From the NCBI GenBank assembly GCA_963708795.1, contig CAVPUH010000008.1:124001-188000 (forward strand): a stretch of DNA of 64,000 nucleotides, given 5' to 3'. A program made the translations under genes and the position numbers. This DNA is from DAIQRJ01 sp963708795 (lineage in GTDB: Bacteria > Actinomycetota > Actinomycetes > Propionibacteriales > DAIQRJ01). The notes beneath the pieces are model-generated. The model did not search any database, was not told where the DNA came from, and saw only the letters and a program-made list of their open reading frames with translations. How positions within the stretch are numbered: position 1 is the stretch's first letter; each line of letters opens with the position of its first letter. Shown here in pieces: positions 56,164-64,000 of the stretch.

Positions 56164-56532
56164 GCCCGTGTCGGTCGGCTTCTCCGGTGCCACCACTCGC
56201 GCCTCGCGCGGGTTCAGGTGTTCCATGAACCGCTTGATGGTGCCGCCCTTGCCGGCGGCGTCCGGCCCTTCGCACAGCACGACGAGGTGGGCGCCGGTGG
56301 CCCGGACCCACTTCTGGAGCTTCAGGAGCTCGATCTGCAGCAGGCGCTTCGTGTGGTCGTACTCGTCACGGTCGAGGCGCTCGTCGTCCGGATACCCCTC
56401 CCGCCACGTGTCCACGAGTGTTCCGTCGGCAGCCCGCAGGACGGGATCGTCGTCGTAGAGGTCCTCGACCGTCAGTTCGCCGACGCCTTATTTGTCGTAC
56501 AACCAGGTCAGCTGGTCGTCCAGGATGCTCAT
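56143..56532 (-). pseudogene. ppk2: Polyphosphate kinase 2 (PPK2) remnant
   Basis: From ATG 56532, ILDDQLTWLYDK is followed by an in-frame TAA at 56488-56490, then GVGELTVEDLYDDDPVLRAADG, DTWREGYPDDERLDRDEYD, LLQIELLKLQKWVRATGA and the Walker A CEGPDAAGKGGTIKRFMEHLN. Homology ends after VAPEKPTD near 56168, before Walker B and the lid. About a third of the protein remains. The nonsense codon and the missing 3' part both argue it is inactive. Confidence 0.72.
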
Positions 56533-56612
56533 CGTGTCGTCCGCTCGTCCTCGGTGGGCGCGCTCCACATGTATCGCAGCGCGGCGAGCCGTGGGTGACC
56601 AGGAGATGAAGG

Positions 56613-57929
56613 TCAGAGTTCGCTCGACGCGAGCAGGACCAGCGCGGCCGTCCACGCGAGCGGCGCCACGGCGGCCGGCGACCCGTCCGGATTGACCTTC
56701 TCGGGCAGCGACCCGAGGCCGGTCCGATGATCGGACAACCAGGTCAGGACGGACTCGGCGTTCGCCCGGTCGCCGGTAGCCGCGAAGGCCAGCGCGAAGA
56801 GCGCGGTCTCCGGGGTCCACGAAACGCCGTCCCGATGCCAGTTCGCACCCGGTCGCACGCCGCCGTTGGGGTTGCGAATCGCGGCGAAGGCCTCGTCGAG
56901 CACGGCGGCAGGGCCCGTCACGGCTGGTCGGACGAACGGCGGCAGGGTGAACGTCACCGCGGCATCGAACTCACCGCCCCTGGTCCGGTGCCAGCCGTCG
57001 GTCCCGAACTGCCGCGCCATACCAGCCTGGAGGCGGTCAGCGGCACCAGCCCATCGGGCCGCGTCGCCCGGGCGGCCCGCCGTCTCCGCCAGCGTCGCGG
57101 CCGCACGCAATCCGGCCAGATCGGGCGCGGCGATGCCCAGGGTCAGCGACCGTTCACGGCGTTCCCAGTAGTCCGGCGAGGCCGGCGGCAGACCGTTGCG
57201 ATCCAGTGAGGAGGCGATCGCATCAGCCGACGAGGACACCATCGGCCACAGCTTTCGGACCTCCGCGGCCGTCCCGACCGGGTCGTTCGGTGACGCGCCG
57301 GCCACGTACTCACCGGTAGCCCACAGCACCCACCCGGCCCCGTCGAGCTGGACGCCGCGCCCGTCCGGCGCGGCGCCGGACCCGTCGGGGAGGTAGCGAG
57401 CCTGCCACCGGCCGTCTGCCGGGGCGATCCGGGCCAGATAGGAGAGGACGCGCACGGCGTCGTCGTGATGGCCGGTGGCCGCGTAGGCCGCGACCGCGAA
57501 CGAGGCGTCACGTGGCCAGACGTAACGCCAGGCCGGCGTCCAACCCGCGATGACCGCGCCGTCGGCCGCGGTGAGCGAGCGCAGGTCGAGCAGGGCCTGC
57601 TGGTTCATCGAGGCGAATTCGCGGCCGCCGGGGACCCCGCCGCTCTCGAGCCACCGGCGGTCGCCGGCGGTGTCGAGCGCCGCGGTCCGGCCACTTCGGG
57701 ACGCGGGATCGGACAGGACGCGCGAGCCGGCGACGAAGCGGGCGGGGCTCCCAGCCGGGATCACGACCAGCGAGGAGTTCGCCGAGTCGATCGCCAGACC
57801 GTCGCTGAACAGCCCGGTCGGTCCGGGTTGCGGACCTGACGCGGGCATGCACGCCACGGTGACCACCGCGACCGCGGCGATCAGCGCACGGAGCACGAAC
57901 GCCGGCCGGGAGCTTCTGATCGCGGTCAC
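56613..57929 (-). CDS. Secreted or lipid-anchored GH15-like glycoside hydrolase
   Basis: 438 residues. N-terminal hydrophobic signal AFVLRALIAAVAVVTVACMP, with Cys possibly lipidated though the lipobox is weak. AGWTPAWRYVWPRDASFAVAAYA is the GH15 catalytic-region WPRD segment, and GSLPEKVNPDGSP carries a conserved Glu near the end. (alpha/alpha)6 glucoamylase-like fold predicted; the substrate is probably an alpha-glucan or trehalose. The GTG start overlaps the stop of the BrkB gene (GTGA), so the two form an operon. Confidence 0.8.
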   Translation of the reverse strand: MTAIRSSRPAFVLRALIAAVAVVTVACMPASGPQPGPTGLFSDGLAIDSANSSLVVIPAGSPARFVAGSRVLSDPASRSGRTAALDTAGDRRWLESGGVPGGREFASMNQQALLDLRSLTAADGAVIAGWTPAWRYVWPRDASFAVAAYAATGHHDDAVRVLSYLARIAPADGRWQARYLPDGSGAAPDGRGVQLDGAGWVLWATGEYVAGASPNDPVGTAAEVRKLWPMVSSSADAIASSLDRNGLPPASPDYWERRERSLTLGIAAPDLAGLRAAATLAETAGRPGDAARWAGAADRLQAGMARQFGTDGWHRTRGGEFDAAVTFTLPPFVRPAVTGPAAVLDEAFAAIRNPNGGVRPGANWHRDGVSWTPETALFALAFAATGDRANAESVLTWLSDHRTGLGSLPEKVNPDGSPAAVAPLAWTAALVLLASSEL

Positions 57930-59161
57930 GGTCGCACCGGGCGGTCGGCCGGCTCGGCGGAGTCGGCCGAGGTACCAGCGCGTTCGTTCTCCCCCGACTC
58001 GTTCTCCCCCGACTCGTTCTCCGCCGGCTCGATCACCTCGCCGGATACGTCGGAGTCGTCCGGTCCCGACTTGCGTCGCGGCGGCCAGACCTGAGCGACG
58101 GCGGCGTTGAGCGCCGCGGCGATCAGGACGGCGATCGAGATGACGTACAGCCAGACGAGCACACCGATCGGGGCTGCCAGCGGCCCGTAGATCGACGTGG
58201 ACTGACCTCCGATGGAGGCACCGAGGAACGTACGCAGGACGTAGCTGCCGCCGAACCAGATGACGAACATGACCACGGCGCCGGGCAGCCCGTACCGCCA
58301 GGGCAGGCGATCCGGTGGTGCCCAGTGGAAGAGGCTCGTCATCAGCAGCATCGAGCCGAGGACGACGATCGGCCAGTACAGATCCGCCAGACGCTCCAGG
58401 CCGTTCGGCAGGATCTCCTGCACGAGCCCCGGACCGGCGAGCAGCAGCGGCAGCGTCGTCACCGAGATGAACAGGCCGACCGTGTAGACGCTGAACGAGA
58501 TGGCACGGGTCTTGACGATCCCGCGCTGCCCGCGCATGCCGTACATGATCGTGACGGTGTCGATGAACACGTTGAGGGCCCGGGAGCCCGACCAGAGCGC
58601 GAGCACGAAACCGATGGAGATCACGTCGGCTCGACCGCGATCGAGCACGGCGTTCAGGGTCGGCACGATCACCTGATTGACCGTGTCCTGGGTCAGCGCC
58701 CGGCCGGCGAACTGGACCAGCCCCTGCTTGACGCTCTCGACGGTCTGGTTGCCGAAGATGCCGACGACGTACCCGATCGTGCCCGCGAGTCCGAAGACCA
58801 GCGGAGGCAGTGAGAGCACGCCGAAGAACGCCGCCTCGGCGGCCAACCCGGTGACCCGGTACTCCATGCTGGCTCGCACGGTGGCCGCCACGACTCGGAA
58901 CAGGTGGCTGCGGCGCCACCGCGGCGTGGACCGCGTGGCGTCCTCGGTCTCCGATCCCGGTGCGGACAGGCCGTCGGGGCTCTGGGTCCGCAGCGCGCTC
59001 CGCGTCGTGGTCCGCGAGTTCGGGCTCGAGGGGCTGACGCCAGAAACGTCGACCCGGCGCGGACGGGTCGTCACGTGCACTCTGCTCGTCGGTGCGCGGG
59101 CCGTCCGGGGCAGCGGGGTGTCCGGTTGCGGACTCCGCCGACTCCTGCCCCATGGCGTCAA
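57926..59161 (-). CDS. YihY/BrkB family membrane protein
   Basis: About 411 residues. After a disordered Arg/Thr/Pro N terminus of about 95 residues the membrane domain reads VTGLAAEAAFFGVLSLPPLVFGLAGTIGYVVGIFG, IGFVLALWSGSRALNVFIDTV, VYTVGLFISVTTLPLLLAGPG and YVISIAVLIAAALNAAVAQV, about six helices. The acidic tail contains a tandem GENESGENESGENE from 15-bp repeats at about 57985-58022. The N-terminal start is uncertain: another frame (MGQESAES) is also GC-biased over the first 70 codons. Confidence 0.82.
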   Translation of the reverse strand: MTPWGRSRRSPQPDTPLPRTARAPTSRVHVTTRPRRVDVSGVSPSSPNSRTTTRSALRTQSPDGLSAPGSETEDATRSTPRWRRSHLFRVVAATVRASMEYRVTGLAAEAAFFGVLSLPPLVFGLAGTIGYVVGIFGNQTVESVKQGLVQFAGRALTQDTVNQVIVPTLNAVLDRGRADVISIGFVLALWSGSRALNVFIDTVTIMYGMRGQRGIVKTRAISFSVYTVGLFISVTTLPLLLAGPGLVQEILPNGLERLADLYWPIVVLGSMLLMTSLFHWAPPDRLPWRYGLPGAVVMFVIWFGGSYVLRTFLGASIGGQSTSIYGPLAAPIGVLVWLYVISIAVLIAAALNAAVAQVWPPRRKSGPDDSDVSGEVIEPAENESGENESGENERAGTSADSAEPADRPVRP

Positions 59162-59245
59162 ACCCTAGTGCGGCGGGGTTCGGCGACACCGGGCCGAGCA
59201 CGAACGAGCCCATCGCCCGGGCCCCCGGTCGGCTACGCTCGGCCG

Positions 59246-59346
59246 CAGTCGCGACTGGCGCAACGCAGGTGGAGTACCACCGGGGAGCGGCTGATGGACC
59301 AGCTCACACCGTGAGGACGACCTCTGCACCGCGCGCCTGGGTGCCA
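59246..59346 (+). promoter_or_regulatory. ZTP (pfl) riboswitch upstream of glyA
   Basis: CGCGACTGGCG (59250-59260), CAGGTGGAGTACCACCGGGG with GAGC after it, a variable hairpin, and CCGCGCGCCTGGG near 59329-59341 reproduce the conserved sequences of the pfl/ZTP aptamer, which senses the purine intermediate ZMP/ZTP during folate shortage. Its position 52 bp before glyA is the classic actinobacterial arrangement: SHMT makes the one-carbon folate needed for purine synthesis. Confidence 0.88.
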
Positions 59347-59397
59347 ACGTCGAGTACCACCGACGCCGAACCTGTCCGCACGCTCTGGGAGACCACC

Positions 59398-60858
59398 ATG
59401 ACCGACACCGTTGCATCCCCCACTCTCGTCGACGCCGCGAGCGCCGCCTATCGGAACGCGCTCAGCGTGATCGAGGCCGTCGAACCACGGATCGCCGCCG
59501 CGTCACGCGCGGAGCTCACCGACCAACGCGCCTCGCTCAAGCTCATCGCCAGCGAGAACTACGCCTCGCCGGCGGTTCTCCTCACGATGAGCTCGTTCCT
59601 CTCCGACAAGTACGCCGAAGGCACCATCGGCCATCGCTTCTACGCGGGCTGCCAGAACGTCGATACCGTCGAGGCGCTCGCCGCGGAGCATGCGCGCGAA
59701 CTGTTCGGGGCGCAGCACGCCTACGTCCAGCCGCACTCCGGCATCGACGCCAACCTCGTGGCCTACTGGGCGATCCTCGCCCATCGGGTCGAGTCCCCCG
59801 CGCTGGCCGAGGCCGGTGTCCGCAACGTCAACGACCTCACCGACGCCGACTGGGAGACCCTGCGGCGCTCACTCGGCAACCAGCGCATGCTCGGTATGTC
59901 GCTCGATGCGGGTGGTCACCTGACCCACGGCTTCCGGCCCAACATCTCCGGCAAGATGTTCGCCCAGCGCAGCTACGGCTCCGATCCGGAGACCGAGCTC
60001 GTGGACTACGACGCGATCGCGACGATGGCGCGGGAGTTCAAGCCGTTGATCCTGACGGCGGGTTACTCGGCCTACCCGCGCCGGATCGACTTCGCCAAGA
60101 TGCGGGAGATCGCGGACGAGGTCGGCGCCACGCTGTTCGTCGACATGGCGCACTTCGCCGGGCTCGTCGCGGGCAAGGTCTTGACGGGCGACGAGGACCC
60201 GATCCCGTTTGCCCACGTGGTCGCGACGACGACCCACAAGTCCCTACGCGGACCTCGCGGCGGCATGGTGCTCTGCACCGACGAGTACGCCGAAGCCGTC
60301 GACAAGGGCTGCCCGATGGTCCTGGGCGGCCCCCTCTCGCACGTCATGGCGGCGAAGGCGGTCGCGCTCGCGGAAGCCCGGCAGCCCGACTTCCAGACCT
60401 ACGCCCAGGCGGTCGCGGACAACGCCAAGGCACTCGCCGAGGGCTTCACCTCCCGTGGCGCTCGGCTCGTCACCGGCGGCACGGACAACCACCTCGTGCT
60501 GCTGGACGTCGCGCCGTACGGCCTGACCGGGCGACAGGCGGAGTCGGCGCTGCTCGATGCGGGCATCGTGACCAACCGGAACTCAACCCCGCGCGACCCG
60601 AACGGCGCCTGGTACACCTCCGGCGTCCGGATGGGCACGCCGGCCCTCACGACCCGCGGATTCGGGGCGGCGGAGTTCGACAAGGTCGCCGAACTCAGCA
60701 TCGCCACCCTCACCGGTACGTCACCGACGACCGCGAAGAGCGGCCAGCCCTCCAAGGCCGGATACCGGATCGCCGACGGGCTCGCGGCCCGGGTGCGGGC
60801 ACAGGCCGACGAACTGCTCGAAGCCAACCCGCTCTATCCGGGGCTGGACATCAGCTGA
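59398..60858 (+). CDS. glyA: Serine hydroxymethyltransferase
   Basis: 486 residues. LKLIASENYASPAVLLTMSSFLSDKYAEG, GHRFYAGCQNVDTVE, VQPHSGIDANLVAYWAIL, and the PLP lysine in VVATTTHKSLRGPRGGMVLC. The length matches the longer actinobacterial GlyA type with an insertion (PALAEAGVRNVNDLTDADWE). Converts serine plus tetrahydrofolate to glycine plus methylene-THF. ATG 59398 follows CTGGGAGACCACC. Controlled by the upstream ZTP riboswitch. Confidence 0.95.
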   Translation: MTDTVASPTLVDAASAAYRNALSVIEAVEPRIAAASRAELTDQRASLKLIASENYASPAVLLTMSSFLSDKYAEGTIGHRFYAGCQNVDTVEALAAEHARELFGAQHAYVQPHSGIDANLVAYWAILAHRVESPALAEAGVRNVNDLTDADWETLRRSLGNQRMLGMSLDAGGHLTHGFRPNISGKMFAQRSYGSDPETELVDYDAIATMAREFKPLILTAGYSAYPRRIDFAKMREIADEVGATLFVDMAHFAGLVAGKVLTGDEDPIPFAHVVATTTHKSLRGPRGGMVLCTDEYAEAVDKGCPMVLGGPLSHVMAAKAVALAEARQPDFQTYAQAVADNAKALAEGFTSRGARLVTGGTDNHLVLLDVAPYGLTGRQAESALLDAGIVTNRNSTPRDPNGAWYTSGVRMGTPALTTRGFGAAEFDKVAELSIATLTGTSPTTAKSGQPSKAGYRIADGLAARVRAQADELLEANPLYPGLDIS

Positions 60859-60938
60859 GTCGTCCACATGTCAAGACGTAGGTCCGAGGTGTGAGACCAG
60901 GGGGTTTCGAGAGCGTTCGCTACGGCAGAGTTCGACTG

Positions 60939-61019
60939 ATGCCCAGCCTGGAGAAGCTCGTCGCGCGCCTGCACGTCGACCTCGGTCGCAACGCCAGCGC
61001 ACGCTGTCACGCGCTCTGA
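60939..61019 (+). CDS. Cysteine-containing leader peptide of the sulfur-assimilation operon
   Basis: 26 codons: MPSLEKLVARLHVDLGRNAS followed by ARCHAL. The RxHVDLGRxxSAxC pattern matches the short leader peptides found upstream of sulfite reductase and sulfonate-uptake genes across actinobacteria. The single Cys codon lies four codons from the end. About 90 bp separate its stop from the sulfite reductase start, with GTTC...GAAC complementarity. Ribosome stalling at the Cys codon is the expected, untested, control. Confidence 0.72.
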   Translation: MPSLEKLVARLHVDLGRNASARCHAL

Positions 61020-61109
61020 TCCAGCCGAACCGCTCGCCCGTTCCGTACGCCGGCCCGCCGTTCACCCGAACGCCGCGGTCGCCCGTGCACCACCTCCTCT
61101 GGGATCTCG

Positions 61110-62840
61110 ATGACTGAGCAGCGCAGCCCCTCCCCCCGCCCTGCGGCCGCTTCGCCGGCGGCCGGCCGCGCTTCGGCCGGCCGTGGTGCCGCCGGGCGAG
61201 CGAAAGGACAGGGCCAGTGGGCGCTCGGGCACCGTGAGCCGCTCAACGCGAACGAGCAGTTCAAGAAGGACGACGACGCACTCAACGTGCGGGCGCGCAT
61301 CGAGAACATCTACAGCCAGCGGGGTTTCGACTCGATCGACCCGAACGACCTGCGCGGGCGCATGCGCTGGTGGGGTCTCTACACCCAGCGCAAGCCGGGC
61401 ATCGACGGCGGAAAGACGGCCATCCTGGAGCCGGCCGAGCTCGACGACAAGCACTTCATGCTCCGGGTCCGGATCGACGGCGGTCAGCTCACCGTCGCCC
61501 AGCTCCGCGCGATCGCGGACGTGTCGACGACGTACGCTCGCGACACCGCCGACCTCACCGACCGGCAGAACGTCCAGCTGCACTGGATCCGGGTGGAGGA
61601 CGTCCCGGCGATCTGGAAGCGGCTCGAGGACGTCGGCCTCTCGACCGCGGAGGCGTGCGGCGACTGCCCGCGGGTCGTGCTCGGGTCACCGGTCGCCGGC
61701 ATCGCCGAGGACGAGATCATCGATCCGACGCCGGCCATCAACGAGATCGTCGACACTTACATCGGCAGCCCGGAGTTCTCGAACCTGCCGCGCAAGTTCA
61801 AGACCGCGCTCACCGGGCATCCCTCGCACGACGTGGCCCACGAGATCAACGACGTCGCGTTCGTCGGCGTCGTCCATCCCGAGTACGGGCCCGGGTTCGA
61901 CGTGTTCGTCGGCGGCGGGCTCTCGACGAACCCGATGCTCGCCCAGCGACTCGGTGCGTGGGTGCCGATCGAGGAGGTCGCCAACGTCTGGTGGGGCGTC
62001 GTCTCGGTCTTCCGCGACTACGGCTACCGGCGGCTGCGGACGAAGGCCCGCATCAAGTTCCTGGTCAGCGACTGGGGAGCGGCCAAGTTCCGCGAGGTGA
62101 TGGAGACGGAGTACCTGAAGCGGAAGCTGATCGACGGGCCTGCTCCGGACGTTCCGGCCGTCCCTGGTGACCACGTCGGCGTGCACACGCAGAAGGACGG
62201 CACCCACTACATCGGCTTCGCGCCGACGACGGGACGGGTGTCGGGCACGAAGCTCGCCGCCATCGCCGACGCCGCCGAGGCCGCGGGAAGCGATCGGATC
62301 CGCACGACACCGCACCAGAAGCTGCTGATCCTCGACGTGCCCGGTGACCGGGTCGAGCCGCTCGTCACCGCGATGGACGCCCTCGGTCTCCAGGCCCGGC
62401 CGTCGGCGTGGCGGCGCAACACCATGGCCTGCACGGGCCTCGAGTACTGCAAGCTCGCGATCGTCGAGACGAAGGCACGTGCGGCGTCTGTCGTCGACGA
62501 ACTCGAACGGCGTATTCCCGATCTCGACACGCCGATCACGCTCAACGTCAACGGCTGCCCGAACTCCTGCGCCCGCATCCAGGTGGCCGACATCGGACTC
62601 AAGGGCCAACTCGTGCTCGACGACGCCGGCAACCAGGTCGAGGGCTTCCAGGTGCACCTCGGCGGCGGACTCGCGCTCGACGCCGGGTTCGGACGCAAGG
62701 TCCGTGGGCTCAAGGTGACGGCAGACCAGGTCACCGACTACGTCGAGAAAATCACTCGCCGATATCTGGAAGAACGCACGGACGGTGAGCGTTTCGCAAC
62801 GTGGAGCTTGCGAGCCGACGAGGAGGCCCTGACACCGTGA
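61110..62840 (+). CDS. sir: Ferredoxin-dependent sulfite (nitrite/sulfite) reductase
   Basis: 576 residues. An Ala/Gly-rich N terminus is followed by PNDLRGRMRWWGLYTQRKPG, LTDRQNVQLHWIRVEDVP and ACGDCPRVVLGSPVAG in the first siroheme domain. The [4Fe-4S] cysteines are TMACTGLEYCKLAIVETK and NVNGCPNSCARIQ. Followed directly by APS reductase (GTGA overlap), so it reduces sulfite to sulfide in assimilation, not nitrite. Confidence 0.93.
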   Translation: MTEQRSPSPRPAAASPAAGRASAGRGAAGRAKGQGQWALGHREPLNANEQFKKDDDALNVRARIENIYSQRGFDSIDPNDLRGRMRWWGLYTQRKPGIDGGKTAILEPAELDDKHFMLRVRIDGGQLTVAQLRAIADVSTTYARDTADLTDRQNVQLHWIRVEDVPAIWKRLEDVGLSTAEACGDCPRVVLGSPVAGIAEDEIIDPTPAINEIVDTYIGSPEFSNLPRKFKTALTGHPSHDVAHEINDVAFVGVVHPEYGPGFDVFVGGGLSTNPMLAQRLGAWVPIEEVANVWWGVVSVFRDYGYRRLRTKARIKFLVSDWGAAKFREVMETEYLKRKLIDGPAPDVPAVPGDHVGVHTQKDGTHYIGFAPTTGRVSGTKLAAIADAAEAAGSDRIRTTPHQKLLILDVPGDRVEPLVTAMDALGLQARPSAWRRNTMACTGLEYCKLAIVETKARAASVVDELERRIPDLDTPITLNVNGCPNSCARIQVADIGLKGQLVLDDAGNQVEGFQVHLGGGLALDAGFGRKVRGLKVTADQVTDYVEKITRRYLEERTDGERFATWSLRADEEALTP

Positions 62841-63643
62841 GTGCATCACCGGCAAGCGTCGTACCCGTCTCCAGCCTGCAGTTTCGCGACCGGCGACCCG
62901 CAGTCCCCGCACCTCGTACCGACCGTCGGCTTTCCGAGGGGCGGTGGGCAGGAGCGAGCGCCGAAACACTGGAGTTTGTGGCCCGCCAGGCCAACCGGGA
63001 CCTCGAGGGCAAGTCCGCGCAGGAGGTCATCGCGTGGGCGGTCGAGGCGTTCGGCAACCGGTTCTGCGTCACGAGTTCGATGCAGGACATGGTCCTCGCG
63101 CACATCGCCAGCACGGTGGCTCCCGGCGTCGACGTCGTCTTCCTCGACACCGGCTACCACTTCGCCGAGACGATCGGGACCCGGGACGCGGTCGACGCGA
63201 CCATGGACGTCCGCCTGATCACCATCCGCCCGACCCAGACTGTCGCCGAGCAGGACGCGACGCTCGGCGCGAAGCTCCACGACCGCAATCCCGAGCTGTG
63301 CTGCCAGTTGCGCAAGGTCGCACCGCTGCGCCGGGCGCTGGAGAACTACCACGCCTACGCGACCGGCGTCCGTCGAGTCGAGTCGCCGGTACGAGCCCTG
63401 ACGCCCGTCGTGCGCTGGGATCCGAAGCAGCAGGCCGTGAAGATCTCGCCGTTGGTCGAATGGACCGACGACGACGTCACCGCCTACATCGAAGAAAACG
63501 GTGTGTTGGTCAACCCGCTGATGTACGACGGCTATCCCTCCGTGGGGTGCGCGCCGTGCACGACGCCGGTCGAGGACGGTGCGGACTCCCGCAGCGGACG
63601 CTGGGCCGGTCGGTCGAAGACGGAGTGCGGACTGCACGCCTGA
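62837..63643 (+). CDS. cysH: Adenylylsulfate (APS) reductase CysH
   Basis: 268 residues from GTG 62837. Nucleotide loop FCVTSSMQDMVLAHI, DVVFLDTGYHFAETIG, iron-sulfur cysteines ELCCQLRKVAPL and YPSVGCAPCTTPV, and catalytic ECGLH at the C terminus. The CC...CxxC set means the protein binds a [4Fe-4S] cluster and uses APS rather than PAPS. Translationally coupled to sir. Sulfate adenylyltransferase (cysDN) is not in the window. Confidence 0.94.
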   Translation: MSASPASVVPVSSLQFRDRRPAVPAPRTDRRLSEGRWAGASAETLEFVARQANRDLEGKSAQEVIAWAVEAFGNRFCVTSSMQDMVLAHIASTVAPGVDVVFLDTGYHFAETIGTRDAVDATMDVRLITIRPTQTVAEQDATLGAKLHDRNPELCCQLRKVAPLRRALENYHAYATGVRRVESPVRALTPVVRWDPKQQAVKISPLVEWTDDDVTAYIEENGVLVNPLMYDGYPSVGCAPCTTPVEDGADSRSGRWAGRSKTECGLHA

Positions 63644-63763
63644 GGTTGACCTTACGTCCTGGCGGGTAAGGCCACGCTTGTAGGCTGACCGGCCCACGGG
63701 GACTGAGCACGCCCGTCGGTGCAACACCGCCCGCTCCGTGACCGACGGCGAAAGGACACCCCG

Positions 63764-64000
63764 ATGGTAGAAGTCTGGCCAGGAGTGCCTTACCCACTGG
63801 GCGCAAGCTACGACGGCGCCGGCACCAACTTCACCCTCTACTCCGAAGGCGCCGAGAGGGTCGAACTGTGTCTGCTCGATGACGACGGTGCCGAGACCCG
63901 GATCGAGTTGACCGAACGGGAGTCGTTCGTCTGGCACTGCTACCTGCCCCACATCTCCCCCGGCCAGCGCTACGGCTACCGCGTGCACGGCCCGTACGAA
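63764..64000 (+). CDS. glgX: Glycogen debranching enzyme GlgX (N-terminal part, runs off the window)
   Basis: 79 residues to the window edge. EVWPGVPYPLGASYDGAGTNFTLYS, VELCLLDDDGAETRIEL and YLPHISPGQRYGYRVHGPYE are the CBM48-type N-terminal domain of GlgX. AAAGGA lies eight bases before ATG 63764. It removes maltotetraose branches from phosphorylase-limit glycogen. Confidence 0.93.
   Translation, partial: MVEVWPGVPYPLGASYDGAGTNFTLYSEGAERVELCLLDDDGAETRIELTERESFVWHCYLPHISPGQRYGYRVHGPYE

Noticed and set aside
56613..59213. A single 866-residue protein covering the BrkB region and the GH15-like gene.
   Set aside because: The first half is the wrong frame of brkB. The hydrolase starts at GTG 57929, overlapping the brkB stop.
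1..64000. CRISPR array or cas genes.
   Set aside because: No regularly spaced repeats and no Cas-like proteins were seen on either strand.

Overview
The window is high-GC DNA with strongly GC-biased third codon positions, GTG starts and GTGA/ATGA gene overlaps, so it comes from an actinobacterium. An SsgA-like sporulation/cell-division regulator points to a mycelial or sporulating lineage. The imuA-imuB-dnaE2 SOS mutasome, an ECF41 sigma factor, a ZTP riboswitch before glyA and a Cys leader peptide before sulfite reductase are all typical of the phylum. I cannot name a genus from the sequence alone.

Layout. 1-3.3 kb: SOS mutasome cassette on the minus strand with a LexA box. 3.4-17.6 kb: ordinary chromosomal genes (DinB-like, aldo/keto reductase, phosphotransferase, VOC, GNAT, hydrolase, sulfatase, epimerase + ECF41 sigma, carboxylesterase, RibD/DHFR-like). 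17.6-23.6 kb: accessory DNA next to a tRNA cluster, with a DUF6907-like gene, a sulfatase tail abutting a tectonin-like fragment, a broken primase/helicase of a mobile element and an overlapping three-gene cassette of unknown function. 23.75-24.0 kb: tRNA-Val(GAC), tRNA-Cys(GCA) and tRNA-Gly(GCC) on the minus strand. 24.1-27.1 kb: pabC-like lyase, ssgA-like gene and an indel-ridden D-mannonate dehydratase. 27.2 kb: tRNA-Val(CAC). 27.3-34.5 kb: a phage-derived island (HK97-type prohead protease, HNH nuclease, DUF6221-like, YunG-like, DUF6907-like and small membrane or zinc-binding proteins) that abuts a phosphate-permease gene lacking its 3' end. 35.2-41 kb: CGNR regulator and MFS pump facing each other across a palindromic operator, a Tat-exported ferritin-like protein and a sugar kinase. 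41-46.7 kb: a giant DUF11-repeat surface protein with a sortase signal. 46.8-56 kb: phosphotransferases, a deaminase-type amidohydrolase convergent with a cyanurate/barbiturate-type ring-opening hydrolase, a flavin oxidoreductase and DUF1684. 56.1-56.5 kb: junction of two gene remnants, one of them a polyphosphate kinase. 56.6-64 kb: GH15-like protein, BrkB, ZTP riboswitch-glyA, Cys leader-sulfite reductase-APS reductase and the start of glgX.

A theme across the window is single-base frameshifts in otherwise well-conserved reading frames (about two dozen). They are dense in the mannonate dehydratase and in the island, but they also hit ordinary genes. Because almost no substitution stops accompany them, uncorrected sequencing indels are a serious alternative to real gene decay. 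Starts and ends of frameshifted genes are given for the reconstructed gene.
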